Notes under the pieces: generated by a model | Databases searched by the model: none | What the model was told of the DNA's origin: nothing | Seen by the model: the letters and a program-made list of their open reading frames with translations, nothing else | Translations under genes and position numbers: made by a program | From: Winogradskyella sp. UBA3174 | GTDB taxonomy: Bacteria > Bacteroidota > Bacteroidia > Flavobacteriales > Flavobacteriaceae | Assembly (NCBI RefSeq): GCF_002364335.1 | Contig: NZ_DEXW01000075.1 | Span: 1-62,719 of the forward strand | Reading direction: 5' to 3' | Length of the DNA stretch: 62,719 nt | In this document: one piece after another, positions 44,347 through 52,687 of the stretch | How the letters are laid out: every line of letters starts with the position of its first letter | Position numbering within the stretch: position 1 is the stretch's first letter

Positions 44347-44371
44347 TATTTCAATTAATATTTTGTTAATT
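44336..44371. promoter_or_regulatory. 15-bp perfect palindrome between trp leader and tlpA-like gene
   Basis: AATTAACAAAATATT (44336-44350) is exactly repeated in inverse orientation as AATATTTTGTTAATT (44357-44371) with a TCAATT spacer. It overlaps the -33 element of the trp promoter and supplies a TTTTG on each strand. It could be an operator for a dimeric regulator, or mirrored promoter elements of the two divergent units. Confidence 0.6.
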
Positions 44372-44408
44372 ATTAATTACCCTAAAAATTGATTAATAAC
44401 TTTAACCC

Positions 44409-44960
44409 ATGAAGAAAATACTCTTACTATTATGTGTTTTCATTTTATCATGTAATAACGATAAGACAAATGCTGAAAAAGCAGATGCAAGAGATGAACT
44501 TGAAATGCCAAAAGAAGTCGCCTCCAATGATTATGATTTAGAGGTTTATAATTATGATGGTTTAGAACCTTTAATTAATATTAAAGATGATAAATTACAT
44601 GTCGTAAATTTTTGGGCAACATGGTGTGCACCTTGTGTTAAAGAATTACCTTATTTTGAAGCGGTAAACGAGTATTATAAAAATGATGGAGTAGAGGTCT
44701 TATTAGTGAGTTTAGATTTTCCAAAAGATTATGAGTCTAAATTAAAAACGTTTCTAAACAAACGTGGTATAAAATCTAAAGTGGTAGCTTTAGACGATAC
44801 AGATCAAAATCGGTGGATCCCAGCTATTAACGAAAGTTGGTCTGGTGCTTTGCCGGCAACAATAATATATAAAGGTGATAAACGAAAGTTCTATGAACAA
44901 TCGTTTACAAAAGAAGAATTAGAAACCGAAATCAAAGGGTTTCTTCAGCAAAGAAAATAA
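44409..44960 (+). CDS. TlpA-like thioredoxin-fold lipoprotein
   Basis: The protein has 183 residues. The lipoprotein signal is LLLLCVFILSCNND. The thioredoxin fold has the redox motif WCAPC in VVNFWATWCAPCVKELPYFE. The following region (LVSLDFPKDYESKLKTFLNK) and cis-Pro ALPATIIY are normal for TlpA/ResA relatives. It likely reduces periplasmic disulfides, for example in cytochrome c or peptide substrates, drawing electrons from DsbD encoded downstream. It forms a plus-strand redox cluster with the next genes and is divergent from the trp operon. Confidence 0.9.
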   Translation: MKKILLLLCVFILSCNNDKTNAEKADARDELEMPKEVASNDYDLEVYNYDGLEPLINIKDDKLHVVNFWATWCAPCVKELPYFEAVNEYYKNDGVEVLLVSLDFPKDYESKLKTFLNKRGIKSKVVALDDTDQNRWIPAINESWSGALPATIIYKGDKRKFYEQSFTKEELETEIKGFLQQRK

Positions 44961-44984
44961 TTTTTAAAATAAATAGATTGAATT

Positions 44985-45605
44985 ATGAAAACTTTCAAAT
45001 TATGTGCAGTTATAGTTTTTGCATTAGCGTTAACCGCTTTTGCCGTAAAAACAGATAAAAGTACTGGATACACTATTGGTGATATTGCTACAGATTTTAG
45101 TTTAGAAAATATTGATGGTAACAAGGTGTCTTTGTCAGACTATAAAGATGCTAGAGGTTTTATTGTAATTTTTACATGTAATACATGTCCTTACTCTGTA
45201 GCTTATGAAGATAGAATAGTGGCCTTAGATAAAAAATATGCTTCAAAAGGATATCCTGTCATAGCAATTATGCCTAATGATACAGATGTGAAACCTGGAG
45301 ATAATATGGCAGCAATGAAAGCTAGAGCTAAAGCAAAAGGGTTTACATTTCCTTACGTAATGGATGAAGGTCAAGATATCTATCCGCAATACGGTGCTAC
45401 CAAAACACCACATGTGTATGTTTTACAGAAAACTAAAAAAGGTAATGAAGTAAAATATATCGGAGCTATAGATGATAATTATAAAGATGTTTCAGCAGTT
45501 ACAGAAAGCTATACTGAAGATGCTGTAGATGCATTGCTAAAGGGTAAAGAAATTAAGAATACAAAAACCAGAGCTATTGGTTGTTCTATTAAGGTTAAAA
45601 GTTAA
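44985..45605 (+). CDS. Exported thioredoxin-like redoxin with CNTCP motif
   Basis: The protein has 206 residues. Signal peptide about 1-22 (ALALTAFAVK). It is an AhpC/TSA-like redoxin: DIATDFSLENIDGNKVSLSD, GFIVIFTCNTCPYSVAYEDR (CxxCP), AIMPNDTD and PYVMDEGQDIYPQYGATKTP. The CNTCP motif is typical of a Bacteroidota periplasmic redoxin family. The function is presumably peroxide or thiol reduction. It follows the TlpA-like gene by 24 bp and ends before a double hairpin. Confidence 0.88.
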   Translation: MKTFKLCAVIVFALALTAFAVKTDKSTGYTIGDIATDFSLENIDGNKVSLSDYKDARGFIVIFTCNTCPYSVAYEDRIVALDKKYASKGYPVIAIMPNDTDVKPGDNMAAMKARAKAKGFTFPYVMDEGQDIYPQYGATKTPHVYVLQKTKKGNEVKYIGAIDDNYKDVSAVTESYTEDAVDALLKGKEIKNTKTRAIGCSIKVKS

Positions 45606-45617
45606 CTAGAGAAAATA

Positions 45618-45686
45618 ATTCTCAAAAATTAGATTTGAGAATACGTTAAAGTTTAATCCGAAGTGTAACACTTCGGATTTTTTTTC
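45618..45686 (+). terminator. Double hairpin terminator after the redoxin gene
   Basis: A 9-bp hairpin (ATTCTCAAA 45618-45626 with TTTGAGAAT 45634-45642) is followed by AATCCGAAGTG (45655-45665) pairing with CACTTCGGATT (45669-45679) on a 3-nt loop and then a T run. The second is a textbook rho-independent terminator. Confidence 0.85.
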
Positions 45687-45707
45687 GTCTATATCATAAA
45701 GAAATAT

Positions 45708-45715
45708 TAATTTTG
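45708..45715 (+). promoter_or_regulatory. -7 box of the rhodanese pair
   Basis: TAATTTTG fits TAnnTTTG, 20 bp before the first rhodanese ATG and just after a terminator. Confidence 0.5.
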
Positions 45716-45735
45716 TTTAATACTAAAACGTTTTA

Positions 45736-46053
45736 ATGGCAGATTTATCCCAAAAAGATTGGACAAAACAACTTGAAGAAGACAATAATTCAGTTGTTTT
45801 AGATGTTAGAACTCAAGAAGAAGTAGACTTAGGCATTATTCCTAATGCACTTCATATAGATATTTACAAAGGTCAAGGTTTTATTGAAGAGGTAGAAAAA
45901 CTAGATAAGAATAAAAATTATTTCATTTACTGTAAAGCAGGTGGACGTAGCGCACAAGCTTGTGCGGTTATGAATCAATTAGGTTTTGAGCAGACTTTCA
46001 ACTTAGTTGGAGGCTTTAGCGAATGGCAAGGAAACATTGCATTAAACGAATAG
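45736..46053 (+). CDS. Rhodanese-like sulfurtransferase, cytoplasmic
   Basis: The 105-residue single rhodanese domain has active-site Cys in YFIYCKAGGRSAQACAVM and the CH2A-type VVLDVRTQEEVDLGII. There is no signal peptide. It likely moves sulfane sulfur or forms a persulfide. The next gene encodes a close relative with a signal peptide, so the pair places the same activity on both sides of the membrane. Confidence 0.92.
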   Translation: MADLSQKDWTKQLEEDNNSVVLDVRTQEEVDLGIIPNALHIDIYKGQGFIEEVEKLDKNKNYFIYCKAGGRSAQACAVMNQLGFEQTFNLVGGFSEWQGNIALNE

Positions 46054-46060
46054 TAAGATT

Positions 46061-46471
46061 ATGAAAAAAATAGGAATTATCTGTTGTCTTTTTGTAGCAA
46101 TAAGCTTCAGTACAAGTTGTTTAGACTCTAAAGAGGCAATGACAGAAGTAAGATTAGTAACTGCTGAAGAGATGCAAGCGATTATAGAATTAGAAGATGT
46201 ACAATTAGTAGATGTACGCTCGGCTAAAGAATATGATGAGTTACATGTTTTTAATGCACAAAATATAGATTTTAATTCGCCGACATTTGATGAAGATATT
46301 TCCAAATTAGATAAAGCTAAGCCAGTTATATTATATTGTAAAGGAGGAGGCAGAAGTGCTAAGTGTGCTGAAAAATTAAAAGACGCAGGCTTTACTAAAA
46401 TTTACGATCTCGAAGGTGGGATCTCTAAATGGCAACATTCTAAAAAGCTAAAAATTGAGAGAAAATCTTAA
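46061..46471 (+). CDS. Rhodanese-like lipoprotein
   Basis: The 136-residue protein has a signal CCLFVAISFSTSCLDSK with a plausible lipobox Cys. The rhodanese domain follows, with VQLVDVRSAKEYDELHVFNA and active-site Cys in VILYCKGGGRSAKCAEKL. It is expected in the periplasm, anchored to a membrane. It starts 7 bp after the cytoplasmic rhodanese gene. Export of a sulfur-handling domain fits the neighbouring thiol-redox proteins. Confidence 0.9.
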   Translation: MKKIGIICCLFVAISFSTSCLDSKEAMTEVRLVTAEEMQAIIELEDVQLVDVRSAKEYDELHVFNAQNIDFNSPTFDEDISKLDKAKPVILYCKGGGRSAKCAEKLKDAGFTKIYDLEGGISKWQHSKKLKIERKS

Positions 46472-46479
46472 AAAAATAT

Positions 46480-46508
46480 AAGCCAAACGTTAAGTTTGGC
46501 TTTTTTTA
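46480..46508 (+). terminator. Rho-independent terminator after the rhodanese pair
   Basis: AAGCCAAAC (46480-46488) pairs with GTTTGGCTT (46494-46502) on a 5-nt loop, followed directly by a T run. Confidence 0.85.
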
Positions 46509-46586
46509 TACCCAATAACTATACTCAAAATTATTAAGGTTTTTATATATTAGACGACTGTTAACTAATAATAAAAGCACATCAGT

Positions 46587-46594
46587 TAAATTTG
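46587..46594 (+). promoter_or_regulatory. -7 box of dsbD
   Basis: TAAATTTG fits TAnnTTTG, 19 bp before the dsbD ATG. Confidence 0.5.
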
Positions 46595-46613
46595 TGTTTT
46601 TAATGTTTTACTT

Positions 46614-49025
46614 ATGACACTTAATAACGTACTTCTATATTGCTTTACAGCATTTTGTTTTTCATTTAATTTAGATGCTCAAGTTTTTGAACCTGTAAAA
46701 TGGGAAACTCGAACTGAGAAAATTTCTGGCACAGAATATGACCTTATATCAACAGCAACTATAGATAGTGGTTGGCACTTGTATTCTCAGGTTGTGCCAG
46801 AAGGAGGACCCGTTGCGACAAGCTTTGCCTACAAAATTAATTCTAGTTACAAGTTAGTATCTAAAACTACAGAAGACGATGGGGAAATTGTTGACGACCC
46901 TGTTTTTGAAATGAAAATTAAATTTTTCGAAAATAAGGCTGAGTTCAGACAGCGTATTAAAGTATTAAATTCAGAATTATCGGTAGTTGAAGGTGAAGTT
47001 GAATTTATGGTATGTGATGACGAGAAATGTTTACCACCAACATATATAGATCTCAAATTCAATTTAAATGATGCTAAAATCAGTAAAAACAATACAGGTA
47101 GTTTATCAATAGATTTAAACGATGCTATTAATGCAAGTTCTATTGCGTCATCAAAAATTCTTGAGCCAGTAAAATGGACAACTTCAGTTGAGAAAATTAA
47201 TAAATCTGTATATGTCTTAGTTTCATCAGCTACTATTGATGAAACGTGGAAGTTGTATTCACAAAAAGTTTCAGAAGGCCCAATTCCAACAAGTTTTGAT
47301 TATAAAGTTGAAGAAGGTTTTGTTTTAGTTGGTAAAACTAAAGAAGAAAAGAGTAAAGAAGTGATGGATAAGGTCTTTGAGATGAAGATAAAATTCTTCA
47401 AAAACAAAGCTCAGTTTAGACAAAAAATCAAAATTTCAAATAAAGATATTTCTTCAATAAAAGCTGAGGTTATGTTTATGGCATGTGATGATACACAATG
47501 CTTAGCACCAACATATATAGATCTAGAATACGATTTAACGCAAAGTGTAAAAGGTACAGATATTGTTGATTCTTCAGAAGAAAATAAAGGCGATAGCAAA
47601 GGGTTGTGGTCCATTTTTATTGTTGCATTCCTATCTGGTTTTGTTGCTCTATTAACTCCATGTGTATTCCCTATGATACCAATGACGGTTAGCTTCTTTA
47701 TAAAACAAAGCCAGTCTAAAGCGAAAGGTATTCGTAATGCTATTATTTATGGCTTATCAATTATTGTTATTTATGTACTTCTTGGTACAATAATTACAGC
47801 AATTTTTGGAGCAGATACTTTAAATGCTTTAGCAACTAACGTCTGGTTTAATGTCATATTTTTTATACTTCTTGTTGTATTTGCTATATCATTTTTAGGT
47901 GCTTTTGAAATTGTACTACCTAATTCTTGGGCTAATAAAGCAGATAGTCAATCAGATCGTGGCGGTTTTGTCGGTATCTTTTTTATGGCATTAGCTTTAG
48001 CTATTGTCTCTTTTTCTTGTACAGGCCCAATAGTTGGAACTATTTTGGTTGAAGCTGCTTCTAAAGGAGGCATCGCTCCTGTGATAGGTATGTTAGGATT
48101 TTCTTCTGCTATAGCATTGCCATTTGCATTGTTTGCAGCATTTCCCGGTTGGTTAAATTCATTACCAAAATCTGGCGGATGGTTAAATACAGTTAAGGTT
48201 GTTTTAGGTTTTTTAGAATTAGCCTTAGCTTTTAAATTTTTGTCGCAAGCCGATTTAGTATTACAATTGCATTTCTTAGAACGTGAAGTATTCTTAGCCA
48301 TTTGGATAGCAATATTTGGCGCTTTGTCTTTATACCTTTTAGGTAAAATTCAATTGCCTCACGATTCTCCATTAAAACATATTTCAGTCGGACGGTTGTT
48401 ATTAGGTCTAGTGACTTTGTCTTTTACTATTTATATGATTCCGGGTCTTTGGGGCGCACCATTAAATCTGATTAGTGCGTTTCCACCACCATTAGATTAT
48501 AGTGAGTCTCCTTACGGTGTAGGCAACTCAAAAGGAGGCGGTTCTGCAAGTCATATTGATTTGCCAGAAGGCGCTCATTTATTAGCACCTCATGATATTG
48601 TAGCCTTTAATGATTATGACAAAGGCTTAGCATATGCCAAAGAAGTTGGTAAGCCAGTAATGTTAGATTTTACAGGTTGGGCATGTGTTAATTGCCGTAA
48701 AATGGAACAGCAAGTTTGGGTTAAACCAAATATATTATCAAAACTAAAGAATGATGTTGTTCTTATTTCCTTGTATGTAGATGAGCAAATTGATTTTCCT
48801 GAAGGTGAAGCACCAGATTCTAAACTAAGACCTGGAAAAAAATTAAGAAATGTTGGTCAGAAATGGAGCGAATTGCAAACCATTAGATATAAAACGAATA
48901 CACAACCTTATTACGTGTTAATGGATCATGAAGAGAATAATTTAATAGATCCTGTTGCCTATACACCAGATCCTGTTGCCTACAATAATTGGTTGACTGA
49001 AGGTATTGGTAATTTTGAAAAGTAA
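46614..49025 (+). CDS. dsbD: Thiol:disulfide reductase DsbD with duplicated N-terminal domain
   Basis: The protein has 803 residues. Signal peptide about 1-22. Two consecutive DsbD-N-like beta-sandwiches follow (about 25-165 and 181-320); both contain the VFEMKIKFF strand and a late CDD/CDDTQC pair (FMVCDDEKCLPPTYIDL, FMACDDTQCLAPTYIDL). The eight-helix DsbD core has redox Cys in LLTPCVFPMIPMTVSFF and SFSCTGPIVGTIL. The C-terminal thioredoxin domain carries CVNC in DFTGWACVNCRKMEQQVW. It passes electrons from cytoplasmic thioredoxin to periplasmic thiols, probably supplying the TlpA-like lipoprotein. Confidence 0.94.
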   Translation: MTLNNVLLYCFTAFCFSFNLDAQVFEPVKWETRTEKISGTEYDLISTATIDSGWHLYSQVVPEGGPVATSFAYKINSSYKLVSKTTEDDGEIVDDPVFEMKIKFFENKAEFRQRIKVLNSELSVVEGEVEFMVCDDEKCLPPTYIDLKFNLNDAKISKNNTGSLSIDLNDAINASSIASSKILEPVKWTTSVEKINKSVYVLVSSATIDETWKLYSQKVSEGPIPTSFDYKVEEGFVLVGKTKEEKSKEVMDKVFEMKIKFFKNKAQFRQKIKISNKDISSIKAEVMFMACDDTQCLAPTYIDLEYDLTQSVKGTDIVDSSEENKGDSKGLWSIFIVAFLSGFVALLTPCVFPMIPMTVSFFIKQSQSKAKGIRNAIIYGLSIIVIYVLLGTIITAIFGADTLNALATNVWFNVIFFILLVVFAISFLGAFEIVLPNSWANKADSQSDRGGFVGIFFMALALAIVSFSCTGPIVGTILVEAASKGGIAPVIGMLGFSSAIALPFALFAAFPGWLNSLPKSGGWLNTVKVVLGFLELALAFKFLSQADLVLQLHFLEREVFLAIWIAIFGALSLYLLGKIQLPHDSPLKHISVGRLLLGLVTLSFTIYMIPGLWGAPLNLISAFPPPLDYSESPYGVGNSKGGGSASHIDLPEGAHLLAPHDIVAFNDYDKGLAYAKEVGKPVMLDFTGWACVNCRKMEQQVWVKPNILSKLKNDVVLISLYVDEQIDFPEGEAPDSKLRPGKKLRNVGQKWSELQTIRYKTNTQPYYVLMDHEENNLIDPVAYTPDPVAYNNWLTEGIGNFEK

Positions 49026-49028
49026 ATA

Positions 49029-49757
49029 TTAGACTTCAAAGTAAACGCTTTCAAAAGGAACTCTAAAACGCGGCCCATAAATGCCTTTATCATCTCTAAT
49101 TCCACAACTTATAATCATATTAATTTCTGAGACTCTAGGTAAGTCTAGAATTTGCTTTACTCTTAGTGTATCACTACCTTCCATAGGGCAAGTATCGTAA
49201 CCAATAGCTGCCATGCTTGTCATAAAGTTTTGTGCAGCTAATCCAGCACTTTTATGAGCTACTATTCGCATATCACTTAGTCTTGTTTGTCTGTAAATTG
49301 GTTTGAAGATACCAACAACTTGAAAAACTAGAAATTTGATATAGCCTAGTATGCCTAAAAAATCAGTATAAATAGTTGGGATTAGTTTATTATAATAATT
49401 AGTCGCCATTTTTTTACGCTTTAAATCGCGTTCACTCAAATCAGGTTTATCGTAAACTTTATTAAGAAACTCAATATTTGCTTTAGCACGTTGTCGCCAT
49501 AAATCTTTACGAGCTACTATAACAACCAATTGCTTTGCAGTTTTAGCTGCACTCTGATTAAAGCAAGCCTCTGCGAGTTTCTTCAAAGTTTCTCTATCTG
49601 TAATATGATAAAACTCCCATAATTGAAGGTTACTACTCGTAGGGGCTAAAGACGCATTTACCAAACATTGTTTTACTTTTTCCGAATCGATTGGTTCATC
49701 TTTAAAAACCCGTGTTGAACGTCTGTAAGCTATAGCTTTTGAAACTGTTTTTTCCAT
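49029..49757 (-). CDS. Nitroreductase family protein
   Basis: The 242-residue protein has the FMN nitroreductase fold: AIAYRRSTRVFKDEPIDSEK (FMN phosphate site), LAPTSSNLQLWEFYHITDRE and AGLAAQNFMTSMAAIGYDTC with the later G-x-R-D-D of CGIRDDKGIYGP. It reduces nitro compounds, quinones or similar with NAD(P)H. The physiological substrate is unknown. A long helical insertion (about 95-165) includes a hydrophobic stretch. It converges on dsbD with only 3 bp between stops. Confidence 0.9.
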   Translation of the reverse strand: MEKTVSKAIAYRRSTRVFKDEPIDSEKVKQCLVNASLAPTSSNLQLWEFYHITDRETLKKLAEACFNQSAAKTAKQLVVIVARKDLWRQRAKANIEFLNKVYDKPDLSERDLKRKKMATNYYNKLIPTIYTDFLGILGYIKFLVFQVVGIFKPIYRQTRLSDMRIVAHKSAGLAAQNFMTSMAAIGYDTCPMEGSDTLRVKQILDLPRVSEINMIISCGIRDDKGIYGPRFRVPFESVYFEV

Positions 49758-49796
49758 TAATTAAATTATTAGTTATATAAATACAGCATGGCTTAT

Positions 49797-51140
49797 TTAA
49801 AAGACCAAACTAAATACAGAGCCTTCTCCATCAATACTTTTAACAATTATTCTACCTTTATGAAGTAGCATAATCTGTTTACATAGGCTTAATCCAATTC
49901 CGCTTCCTGTAGTTTTACTAGTAAAGAATGGAATAAAGATATTTTCTAAAATATCTTCAGGAATACCAGAGCCATTGTCAAATACTTTAAGTACAATATC
50001 TCGGTTTTTGTTCTGAGAGGCGGAAATTTTTATTTGTGCATTATTAGCATTTTTACAAGCGTCTACAGCATTTAGTATGAGATTGATTAATACTTGTTCT
50101 ATAAGATGTGTATCGATATCTAGTTCTAGTTTTGAGCTAGAAATTTCAAACTTAATATCAATATTTTTTGCTTTAATTGAAGGTTCCATTAGTAACTGAA
50201 TATTATTAAATAATTCAGAAACTCTAGTTCTTTGTAAATTAAGATTTGTCACTTTACTTAAACTGCGATAGGTTTTGGCAAATTTTAAAAGCCCTTCACT
50301 TCGATTTTTAATAGTTTTAATTCCAGCGTTGAGGTCTTCTAATTCTAGATGAGATTCTTCTGGTTGCTCAATGGCTATTTGTAAATTGCGTTGTAGTGTA
50401 TCAGCTAATGATGAAATTGGTGCGATAGAATTCATAATTTCATGAGTCATTACACTCAATAATTTCTTCCAAGATTCCGATTCATTTTTATTTAAAGTTT
50501 CATCAATATTCTGAATAACGATGAGTTTAAAAGCATCCTCATCTACCTGAAAAACTGTATCAGAAATAAGTATTTTAATACTATCGTTTTGTAAAGCTAT
50601 TGAAAGCGAATCTGGTTCTCTGTGGTAGGTTTCAAAAATAGTATTGAATAATTCTGGTTTTCTGTTTTCAACAAATCTTATATTTTTAAAAGAAGGTACA
50701 TCTAAGATTTCTCCAAAAGAATCGTTACTCCAAAGTACGTCTCCAGACTCAATATTGTAAGCTATTATACCAATATCTACCATTTCTAAAATCTTCTGGA
50801 GATAAACGTATTGCGCCTGATTCTGAGAGTTTATTTCTTTAATGGTTCTATTGATTTCATTAAAACCAGTATATAAAAACCGAATGTCTTTTGGGCCTCT
50901 GTCTTCTGGAAACCATCTAGAAAAATCACGATATTTAACAGCTTCAAAAAAATCATCCATAGCTGCAAAACGACGTTTTATAAACGTGTAAGTATTAATG
51001 AGTAAGTAAATTAATCCGATACTTATTACGACAATGTAAACCGTTTTGTCATTGTAAATAGTATAGACTAAAGCAAGTGTTGTAGTAACAATGAGTAGAA
51101 TTCTTAAAAAAAGTTTAAAGATATAAGCTCTATAGTTCAT
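49797..51140 (-). CDS. Sensor histidine kinase (NtrY/AtoS type)
   Basis: The protein has 447 residues. Two membrane helices in the first 55 residues leave almost no periplasmic loop. A HAMP-like linker, a PAS region (about 110-220), an H-box LLSVMTHEIMNSIAPISSLA with the phosphoacceptor His, and an HATPase domain follow (N box LINLILNAVDACKNA, G box KVFDNGSGIPED, TTGSGIGLSLCKQIM). It pairs with the sigma-54 response regulator upstream, whose gene overlaps its start by 11 bp. The lack of a sensing loop suggests a cytoplasmic or intramembrane signal. Confidence 0.94.
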   Translation of the reverse strand: MNYRAYIFKLFLRILLIVTTTLALVYTIYNDKTVYIVVISIGLIYLLINTYTFIKRRFAAMDDFFEAVKYRDFSRWFPEDRGPKDIRFLYTGFNEINRTIKEINSQNQAQYVYLQKILEMVDIGIIAYNIESGDVLWSNDSFGEILDVPSFKNIRFVENRKPELFNTIFETYHREPDSLSIALQNDSIKILISDTVFQVDEDAFKLIVIQNIDETLNKNESESWKKLLSVMTHEIMNSIAPISSLADTLQRNLQIAIEQPEESHLELEDLNAGIKTIKNRSEGLLKFAKTYRSLSKVTNLNLQRTRVSELFNNIQLLMEPSIKAKNIDIKFEISSSKLELDIDTHLIEQVLINLILNAVDACKNANNAQIKISASQNKNRDIVLKVFDNGSGIPEDILENIFIPFFTSKTTGSGIGLSLCKQIMLLHKGRIIVKSIDGEGSVFSLVF

Positions 51141-52482
51141 ACTTCTGTAGTCGTCTGTACAATGCTGCTCTTGTGATTCCTAATTCCTTAGCAGATTTAG
51201 AAACATTGCCTTTGTGTTTATCTAATACGGTTAGAATTGCATTTTTTTCTAAATCATCTAGGTTGAGACTTTTTGTTTCTAAACTCGTCGATGTAGAAGT
51301 ACGTTCTATTGAAGAAAACACCAAGTCGTCTGGATTTAAAGTAGTGCCATCAGTCATAATTACAGCACGTTCTAAAACGTATTGAAGTTCTCTTACATTA
51401 CCAGGAAAGTCATGTTTTTTTAATTTTGAAATAAATCCAGAATCAAAAGAAAAGGCATTCTTATTATACTTCTCAGCATATAGCGATACAAAATGATGCG
51501 ATAATTCTGTGATATCTGTACCACGGTCTCTTAATGGAGGTGCAATTATATCTACGGTGTTAATTCTATAAATTAAATCTTTTCTGAATTTGTTTTCATC
51601 TGCTAAGACTTGTGGATTAATATTAGTAGCACAAATCAATCTAATATCAACAGGGATTGCTTCATTGGAACCTAAAGGTGTTACTTGTCTATTCTGTAGA
51701 ACTGTCAATAACCTTACTTGCTGGCTTAAACTAATATTTCCAATCTCATCTAAAAATAGTGTTCCACCATTAGCAGCTTCAAACCGTCCCTTTCTATCTT
51801 CTTTGGCGTCAGTAAATGCTCCTTTTTTATAACCAAATAATTCACTTTCAAAAAGGGAAGCGGTTAAGGCACCAACATCTACTTTAACAAACGGTTTGTC
51901 GCGTCTGTTAGAATGATCGTGAAGTGCTCTAGCAATTAGGTCTTTTCCAGTTCCGTTTTCGCCAAGCACTAAAACATTGGCGTCGGTTGGTGCCACTTTT
52001 TTTAACTTCACAAAAACATCATTCATAACATCACTGTCGCCAATAATAGCAACACTGTTTGAATTAAGGTTGTCTTTTTGAGCAGTTTTAGATTTTTTGT
52101 TATTGAGGATAGTCGTTATAGTTTCAATAATTTTTTCATTCTTCCAAGGTTTCATTAAAAAGTCAGAAGCACCTTCTTTAAGACCTCTTATTGCCAAATC
52201 AATATCAGCATAAGCTGTCATTAGAATTACTGAAGTTTCTGGTTTTTGCTTTTGGATCTTATTTAACCAAAAAATACCTTCATTACCAGTATTGACAAGG
52301 CCATTAAAGTTCATGTCTAATATGATAATTTCATAATTAGCCTTCTCTATTTGAGATAGAATATTACTAGGGTTTTTTTCGGTAACCACTTCTTTTACGA
52401 GTGGCTTAAGAAGTAATCGTAATGCCGTAAGGACATCAGCATCATCATCTATGACTAATATTTTAGCATTTTTTAAAACCAT
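51130..52482 (-). CDS. Sigma-54-dependent response regulator (NtrC family)
   Basis: The protein has 450 residues. Receiver domain about 5-125 with phosphoacceptor Asp in EIIILDMNFNGL. AAA+ domain with Walker A GENGTGKD and the sigma-54 contact loop GAFTDA (YKKGAFTDAKEDRKGRFEAA), Walker B GGTLFLDEIGN and R-fingers. C-terminal Fis-type HTH NVSKSAKELGITRAALYRRL. I start at ATG 52480-52482; a TTG one codon earlier is less likely. It should activate sigma-54 promoters. The divergent HlyD/ABC genes are the likely targets. Confidence 0.95.
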   Translation of the reverse strand: MVLKNAKILVIDDDADVLTALRLLLKPLVKEVVTEKNPSNILSQIEKANYEIIILDMNFNGLVNTGNEGIFWLNKIQKQKPETSVILMTAYADIDLAIRGLKEGASDFLMKPWKNEKIIETITTILNNKKSKTAQKDNLNSNSVAIIGDSDVMNDVFVKLKKVAPTDANVLVLGENGTGKDLIARALHDHSNRRDKPFVKVDVGALTASLFESELFGYKKGAFTDAKEDRKGRFEAANGGTLFLDEIGNISLSQQVRLLTVLQNRQVTPLGSNEAIPVDIRLICATNINPQVLADENKFRKDLIYRINTVDIIAPPLRDRGTDITELSHHFVSLYAEKYNKNAFSFDSGFISKLKKHDFPGNVRELQYVLERAVIMTDGTTLNPDDLVFSSIERTSTSTSLETKSLNLDDLEKNAILTVLDKHKGNVSKSAKELGITRAALYRRLQKYEL

Positions 52483-52553
52483 CAATACAATAATACAACA
52501 TTATATCAAGCTATTTAAAATTCAAAAACTAAAAATTTAAAGCTATTTGAAAG

Positions 52554-52592
52554 TGTACATTTTCGAACATGAAGTGTATCAAAAGCGGACAC
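52554..52592. promoter_or_regulatory. Two dyad sites, putative enhancers for the sigma-54 regulator
   Basis: TGTACATTTTCGAACA (52554-52569) and GTGTATCAAAAGCGGACAC (52574-52592) both have TGT-N10/11-ACA symmetry and lie side by side. They are about 55-90 bp upstream of a candidate -24/-12 element. This is the usual spacing of NtrC-type activator sites. Confidence 0.5.
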
Positions 52593-52643
52593 TTTTATTT
52601 TTAGACAAAATCATAGTTAATTGATTTTCAGGTAATTAATTCT

Positions 52644-52659
52644 TTGGCATTATCTTCAC
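52644..52659 (+). promoter_or_regulatory. Weak sigma-54-like (-24/-12) element upstream of the HlyD gene
   Basis: TTGGCATTATCTTCAC matches the -24 half (TTGGCA). At -12 it has AC in place of the consensus GC, with the correct 10-bp spacing, so it is only a candidate. It lies about 30 bp before the HlyD start codon, which is plausible for a sigma-54 transcript. A housekeeping-type box TAnnTTTG is not evident in this gap. Confidence 0.35.
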
Positions 52660-52687
52660 TATATAAATAGTAAATCAAACAATAATA

